From Chloroflexota bacterium (GTDB lineage: Bacteria > Chloroflexota > Dormibacteria > CF-121): a stretch of DNA of 10,629 nucleotides. The first letter of the stretch is position 1. Every line of letters begins with the position of its first letter. Position numbers and translations under genes: made by a program. The notes beneath the pieces were generated by a model, which was not told where the DNA came from, did not search any database, and saw only the letters and a program-made list of their open reading frames with translations. Of the stretch, positions 6,625 through 10,629 are shown in pieces. The stretch is from NCBI GenBank assembly GCA_005882525.1, contig VBGO01000048.1, forward strand, positions 1-10,629, in the 5' to 3' direction.

Positions 6625-8000
6625 TGCATAGAAGGAAAAACAACCCCTTCAAAGCCGGGCTGGTGACGCTCGCCGGGGTATTGATCGTGGTGCTACTCGC
6701 CGCGGCAATCGACGCCAGCTTCGGCCTGCCCTTCAACCTCAGTCTCGTCCCCCCCGGGCAGGACTACGCGGTGAAGGCCGCCTTCACCGATGCCAACGGT
6801 GTCAGCCGGGGAGCCGACGTCGTGATCGCCGGTCACAGTGTCGGCCAGGTCACCGGCGTCGAGGTCTCGGGCACGCAAGCCATCGTCAGCATGCGGGTGG
6901 CCTCGCACTACGCGCCGCTGCATCAATTCACGACGGCGCGCATCCGCTACTCGACGCTGCTGGCGCAGAAGTACGTCGAGATCACCCCCGTCAACGGCGG
7001 CGCCGAATTGCAAAGCGGCGGCATGCTCCAGGGTGGCAGTACCCTGAGCCCGGTCGACTTCGACCAGTTCCTGAGCGCCCTCGACCCCGACACACGCGCC
7101 CGCCTGCAAGTTCTGATCCAGCAGACCGGCGGCGCACTGCAGGGCAACCAGGGAACCATCAACGACCTCCTGGTCCAGCTTCACGGGCTATCCCAGGAGT
7201 CGATCGCACCGCTGAGCACATTTCACGAGCATGACCCCGACCTGGACCGCATCGTCGCCAACCTGGCGATCGTCAGCGATCGACTGGCCCAGAGCCATCA
7301 GCAGCTTGGCGACCTGGTCTCCGGCATGGGCGACGTGACCGGCACGCTGGCGCGCAATGACCAGGCGCTGGCTGCGCTGATCGCCCACCTGGGCAACGTG
7401 ATGGGCGATTTCGACGCCACCCTGGCCGGCAACGAACAGAACTTTCATACCACCATCGTCACGCTGGATCCGCTGCTGACCCAGCTGAACGGCACCCTGG
7501 CGATCGTCGCGGCGGACACGCACGCGAGCATCGCCGCCATCAACACCAACAACCGCGTACTGCAGCCCGAGCTCGTCAGCGCCGTCTCGCAGACGGACGC
7601 CGCGGGCCAGCACTTGCTTCGCCAGTACTACGTCGTCAATCCGGCCTGCGATCAGGTGAGCGCCCAGGCCAACCCCCAGTGCCAGACCGGCACCGGCCAG
7701 GCGCAGGCCGCGACCCTACCCGCCCTGCCCGCCCTTCCATCGCTGCCGAGCCTGCCCCTGCCCAAGTGCGTCCCGACGCCAACGCCACCCAAGCTGCCGA
7801 CGCCGACGCTCTCGCCCTTACCCTGTCCGTCGATCTCTCCGCCCGCGCTTCCCACCGTGCCCTGCATGCCGCCCACGCCGAAGCCGGGGCTGCCTACACC
7901 GACACCAAGCCCGTCGCTGTGCCCCTCACTGCCAAGCCTGTTACCGCTGGGCGCCCTGCCGGACTGGCTCAGTCTTCTCCTCTTCGGAGCGCCGGGATGA
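6624..8000 (+). CDS. MCE family protein with proline/cysteine-rich C-terminal tail, fifth of six (MCE-5)
   Basis: This is the fifth and longest MCE subunit, 458 residues from ATG 6624. It has a basic start (MHRRKNNPFK) and a membrane anchor at about 11-29. The MCE domain spans about 46-122; its hallmark is altered to IRYSTLLAQKYVEI (107-120), with Ala for the usual Gly after LL. The helical region opens with VDFDQFLSALDPDTR at 144-158 and runs to about 335. A first cysteine pair follows in NPAC and NPQC (C342, C353). Residues 366-446 form a tail dominated by proline (about 31 of 81 residues) with Leu, Thr and Ser and four more cysteines (C382, C401, C414, C433). The protein ends with the hydrophobic LPDWLSLLLFG. 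In mycobacterial mce operons the fifth gene often encodes a lipoprotein (LprK/MceE); no lipobox is present here. The tail could cross or contact the cell wall, which is inference. The stop overlaps the next start as ATGA. Confidence 0.93.
   Translation: MHRRKNNPFKAGLVTLAGVLIVVLLAAAIDASFGLPFNLSLVPPGQDYAVKAAFTDANGVSRGADVVIAGHSVGQVTGVEVSGTQAIVSMRVASHYAPLHQFTTARIRYSTLLAQKYVEITPVNGGAELQSGGMLQGGSTLSPVDFDQFLSALDPDTRARLQVLIQQTGGALQGNQGTINDLLVQLHGLSQESIAPLSTFHEHDPDLDRIVANLAIVSDRLAQSHQQLGDLVSGMGDVTGTLARNDQALAALIAHLGNVMGDFDATLAGNEQNFHTTIVTLDPLLTQLNGTLAIVAADTHASIAAINTNNRVLQPELVSAVSQTDAAGQHLLRQYYVVNPACDQVSAQANPQCQTGTGQAQAATLPALPALPSLPSLPLPKCVPTPTPPKLPTPTLSPLPCPSISPPALPTVPCMPPTPKPGLPTPTPSPSLCPSLPSLLPLGALPDWLSLLLFGAPG
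7719..7961 (+). repeat. Proline-rich tail with a two-copy Cys-bounded repeat (in MCE-5)
   Basis: This low-complexity coding segment contains two imperfect 22-residue units, encoded at 7767-7832 and 7863-7928 and starting 96 bases apart. Each begins with Cys and ends Cys-Pro-Ser, with the two cysteines 19 residues apart and a shared LPTPT core. By eye, 13 of 22 residues match. It looks like an internal duplication within the tail. Confidence 0.7.
7986..7989 (+). promoter_or_regulatory. Shine-Dalgarno sequence for MCE-6
   Basis: GGAG lies 7 bases before the ATG at 7997. With the ATGA overlap it fixes the MCE-6 start and excludes the 106 upstream in-frame codons, which are an out-of-frame reading of the MCE-5 proline tail. 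Confidence 0.6.
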
Positions 8001-9079
8001 CCTCGAAGCGCATGAATGGCTCCCGGCTCGTCGGTCTGGCGGTCGCGGTGGCCGCCGCCGCCTTCGCGATCCTCGTCTTCATTCCGTTCTCTCTCCCCTG
8101 GAGCCACAGCCTGCACCTCAGCCTGCAGGCGGGTGCCTACGGCCAGCTCAACCCGGGTGCCTGGGTCGAGCTGAGCGGTTCGCGAGTCGGGTCGGTTGAC
8201 AGGGTCGACTACCAGAACGGCTATGCCCTGATCCGGGTGTCCATCGACCCCCGCTATGCCGGTCAGCTTCATGCCGACACCACCGCCGCCATCCGCCCGC
8301 ACGGGCTGCTGGGACCCAAGTACGTCTACCTGAATGGCGGCCGGACCGGCCAGCTTCACGAGGGCGCATCGATCCCGCTCTCGCGCACGACCGTCTCGAC
8401 CGACTTTGACCAGGTCCTGAACTCGCTGCAGCCGGACGTCCGGGCCAACCTCAAGACCATCTTCGTGGAATTGGGGCGCGCGGCCGATGGGCGGGGCGCG
8501 ACCATGAACGCCGGCTTCAAGGCGCTCGGCCAGTCCGCCGCCGATGTCTCGACCACCACGACGGTGCTGCACAACCGGGCCGACGATCTCGCCGGCCTGA
8601 TCGCCGCCAGCGAGCGGCTCGACGCCGATCTGCAGCGGGCCCCCATCGACCGGCAAATCGCGGACACGAACCTGGTGCTGAGCGGGCTGGTCCAGGTCGA
8701 GGACTCGATCGGGTCGGGGATCGACCACACCGCGGCGGTGATGCAGGGATTGGATACAGCGATGAGTGGCAATGGGGCGAACCTGGCCCACATCCTGTCG
8801 AAGGGACCGGCCACCGTCGAGCAGCTGCGGGTCGTCGCCACCGAGCTGGACGCCGTGATCGTAGGCGTCAATCCCGCATTGCCCTGCCTGATGCAGGCGG
8901 TGCTGGAAACCAAGTCCGCCTTTGGCGGTCGCGATGGCAACGGCCACTACGTCCGCGTGCAGATCGTTCCCACCGGCAGCGGCGGCGCGCCCGCACCGCC
9001 CTGCGGCTCGGGGTCCCCCAGCTCGCAGGCCCCGCCCATCCACGATCAGGACCTGGTCGCGCTCTTCCTTGGTAACTGA
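7997..9079 (+). CDS. MCE family protein, sixth of six (MCE-6)
   Basis: This is the sixth MCE subunit, 360 residues from ATG 7997. The membrane anchor is at about residues 11-31. The MCE domain spans about 37-114, with IRPHGLLGPKYVYL at 99-112. The helical region opens with TDFDQVLNSLQPDVR at 135-149 and contains AADGRGATMNAGFKALG at 162-178. The C-terminal part holds NPALPC (C297), GGRDGNGHYVRVQIVP (310-325) and a second cysteine, C336. This is the same order as in MCE-4 (NPC, then an NG-containing strand, then Cys), which suggests a shared small disulfide-linked element. The last residues, DQDLVALFLGN, resemble the ends of MCE-1, MCE-3 and MCE-5. The TGA is followed by a 7-base gap and then the RND/MMPL gene, so the run of overlapping MCE genes ends here. 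The family call is secure. Its exact position in a hexamer is inferred from gene order only. Confidence 0.93.
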   Translation: MTSKRMNGSRLVGLAVAVAAAAFAILVFIPFSLPWSHSLHLSLQAGAYGQLNPGAWVELSGSRVGSVDRVDYQNGYALIRVSIDPRYAGQLHADTTAAIRPHGLLGPKYVYLNGGRTGQLHEGASIPLSRTTVSTDFDQVLNSLQPDVRANLKTIFVELGRAADGRGATMNAGFKALGQSAADVSTTTTVLHNRADDLAGLIAASERLDADLQRAPIDRQIADTNLVLSGLVQVEDSIGSGIDHTAAVMQGLDTAMSGNGANLAHILSKGPATVEQLRVVATELDAVIVGVNPALPCLMQAVLETKSAFGGRDGNGHYVRVQIVPTGSGGAPAPPCGSGSPSSQAPPIHDQDLVALFLGN

Positions 9080-9086
9080 GCAGATC

Positions 9087-10629
9087 GTGCGGCCATCACC
9101 GGTGACCGAGGGTCCGCCACCGCTGACGCTCTTCACGACCCCCTCCCGCCGGCCCTTGGTGTTGCTGGTCCTCGCCCTGCTGCTTTCGGCCGGCAGCGTC
9201 GTCGGCTTGACGCGGTTGCATCCGGATGCGCGGGTCGACCTGCTGACCGACTCCCAAGCCAGCGCGTTCAAGGACCAGGCCCTGGTTGCCGATACCTTTG
9301 GCGCCGATCCGGTGGTGGTGATGGCGCAGCCGGCGGCCGGTGTCAGCCTGATCACGCCCGACCATATCGTCGGGCTGTCCCACCTCGAAGGAAAGCTGCA
9401 CCAGGCGCCCGGAGTCAAGAAGGTCTACGGGCCCGGCACGCTGGTCAACACCCTGGCGATCAGCACCACGACCGTCCTGCTCAACGTCTGTGCCCAGGAG
9501 GGAAAGAGTGCCGAAACCGCTGCCCGCCAGAAGGCCGCGGCGGGCGGCCAGTCGCAGGCCCAGCAGGACCAGGCCGGCCAGCAAGCGTTCCAGCAGGCGG
9601 TCAGCGCTTGTGCCCAACGCTACGCGAAGGCGTTTCCGTCCCTCGGCGTGCCGGCGGTCAACAACCCCACCTTCATCCAGGGCGTGCTCCTGGAGCCGAG
9701 CGGCCAGCAAGTCCGCCCCTTCTGGACCTGGGCCCTGCCCGACACGACGCACGCCCTCATCACCGTCCGGATGAACCGCAATGCCTCGCTCGACCAGGTC
9801 CGGCACATCGTCGACATCGTGAACAGCGCCGCCCGTAGTAGTGACTTGAAAGAGTTGCACGACCTTCGTTTCGTGGCCTCCGGCTCCCCCGTTCTGACCC
9901 TCTCGGTCGCCGATTCGGTTTTCAACTCGCTCAAGCTGCTGCTGCCGCTGGCCCTGCTGGCCGTCCTGGTCGTCGGCCTCCTCGCGCTGGGGACCTCCAT
10001 GGTCCTGACCCTCCTGGTCGCAGCGCCGGCGGCGCTGTGGACCGGAGGCATCGCCGGATTCCTTGGCCTCCCGGTCACGCCCGCGACGCTCGTGGTGCTG
10101 CCCGTCGTGCTCGGGCTCGCCACCGACTATTTCATCCAGTCGGTCAATCGCGTAATGGATGCCGAGGGCGGCGTCGAAAGCCGGGTGGCCCTGGCCGCCC
10201 GCCGGATGCTGCCGTCGACCGGACTGGCGGCGCTCGCGACGGCCGCGGGGATGCTCGCCTTCGTGGCCTCCGGAATCCCACTCGTCCGGCAGTTTGGCCT
10301 CTTCATGGCGCTGGGGGTCGCGCTCGCCTACCTGGCGAACTACCTCGTCGGCTTGCCAGCGTTGGTGCTGGTTGGACGGCGGTTTCCCGCGGTGCTGGCG
10401 GGCAGCCGTCTCCGATCGGTCGCGGGCCGCCGGATCGCCATGCTCGGGTCCCTGGTGCCGGCGGCGGCGATGGTGATCGCGGCCATCGGCCTGATCGGCT
10501 GGGCCGCTCTGCCGGCCGTCAAGATCGAGACCGACCCCGCACAGCTGGTGCCAGCCGGCGATCCGGCGCTCGCCCAGGCGGAGCTAGTGCGCCAGCAGAT
10601 CGGTCTCACCGGCGAGATCGACCTGGTCC
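9087..10629 (+). CDS. RND/MMPL-family transporter (3' truncated)
   Basis: This is the N-terminal 514 codons of an RND-superfamily transporter of the MMPL/HAE3 type, proton-driven pumps that move lipids or hydrophobic compounds. The frame is open from GTG 9087 to the window end with no stop. Visible topology: TM1 at about 24-41; an extracytoplasmic domain at 45-280; TM2 at 282-302; TM3 at about 304-326; TM4 at 329-350 with Asp-Tyr at D347-Y348 in LATDYFIQSVNR; TM5 at 376-396; TM6 at 403-427 (FGLFMALGVALAYLANYLVG); and TM7 at 452-475. The TM4 Asp-Tyr pair matches the proton-relay pair of MmpL proteins. After TM7 the segment VKIETDPAQLVPAGDPALAQ resembles the segment after TM1 (DARVDLLTDSQASAFKDQAL), the usual RND internal duplication. 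About half the protein is present. A Gln/Ala-rich insertion sits between C135 and C175. The start is uncertain: the Shine-Dalgarno is weak (GAG at 9078-9080), and TTG 9069 or GTG 9102 are alternatives. Confidence 0.9.
   Translation, partial: MRPSPVTEGPPPLTLFTTPSRRPLVLLVLALLLSAGSVVGLTRLHPDARVDLLTDSQASAFKDQALVADTFGADPVVVMAQPAAGVSLITPDHIVGLSHLEGKLHQAPGVKKVYGPGTLVNTLAISTTTVLLNVCAQEGKSAETAARQKAAAGGQSQAQQDQAGQQAFQQAVSACAQRYAKAFPSLGVPAVNNPTFIQGVLLEPSGQQVRPFWTWALPDTTHALITVRMNRNASLDQVRHIVDIVNSAARSSDLKELHDLRFVASGSPVLTLSVADSVFNSLKLLLPLALLAVLVVGLLALGTSMVLTLLVAAPAALWTGGIAGFLGLPVTPATLVVLPVVLGLATDYFIQSVNRVMDAEGGVESRVALAARRMLPSTGLAALATAAGMLAFVASGIPLVRQFGLFMALGVALAYLANYLVGLPALVLVGRRFPAVLAGSRLRSVAGRRIAMLGSLVPAAAMVIAAIGLIGWAALPAVKIETDPAQLVPAGDPALAQAELVRQQIGLTGEIDLV

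Noticed and set aside
7679..7996. A 106-codon N-terminal extension of MCE-6
   Set aside because: It would overlap the MCE-5 tail in another frame and place an Arg/Ala-rich stretch before the anchor; the ATGA overlap with GGAG at 7986 gives a normal MCE start at 7997.
9080..9086. Terminator or promoter between MCE-6 and the RND gene
   Set aside because: The gap is only 7 bases, with no hairpin and no T-run; the RND gene is most simply read as part of the same operon.
7652..9418. 588-codon open frame on the minus strand opposite MCE-5, MCE-6 and the RND gene
   Set aside because: Same shadow effect; part of it is simply the reverse reading of the proline-rich tail (giving Gly/Val repeats), and the sense-strand genes are well supported.

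Overview
This window reads as one uninterrupted plus-strand operon of high G+C bacterial DNA with strong G/C bias at third codon positions. It encodes a complete Mce-type lipid ABC importer followed by the start of an RND/MMPL transporter. Ten protein genes fill nearly every base, the largest gap between them is 10 bases, and both outer genes are cut by the window edges. I see no RNA gene, mobile element, CRISPR array, promoter or terminator. The layout of two MlaE/YrbE permeases, one MlaF/Mkl ATPase and six consecutive MCE proteins is the mce operon plan of Actinomycetota and related high-G+C soil lineages. Unlike the mycobacterial loci, where the ATPase Mkl is encoded elsewhere, the ATPase here sits inside the operon. 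This suggests a non-mycobacterial actinobacterium or a neighbouring phylum such as Dormibacterota. That placement is inference, because no marker gene is present.

Region by region: bases 1-680 hold the 3' part of the first MlaE/YrbE permease. Bases 684-1526 hold the second, complete permease. Bases 1537-2325 hold the MlaF/Mkl-like ATPase, with all ABC motifs intact. Bases 2326-9079 hold six MCE proteins (here MCE-1 to MCE-6), each with one N-terminal membrane segment, one MCE beta domain and a long helical region. Their five internal junctions are all start/stop overlaps (ATGA, TGATG or GTGA). Bases 9087 to the end hold the first 514 codons of an RND/MMPL-family transporter, which continues beyond the window.

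How the parts should work together: by analogy with Mla and with the mycobacterial Mce complexes, the two permeases and an ATPase dimer form the inner-membrane engine. The six MCE proteins would assemble as a heterohexameric ring and tube that carries lipids across the envelope. The RND/MMPL protein may be a partner moving a related lipid, but only its position in the operon supports this. The most unusual points are the proline- and cysteine-rich repeat tail of MCE-5, the C-terminal cysteine pairs in five of the six MCE subunits, a shared short hydrophobic C-terminus in four of them, and the RND gene at the end.
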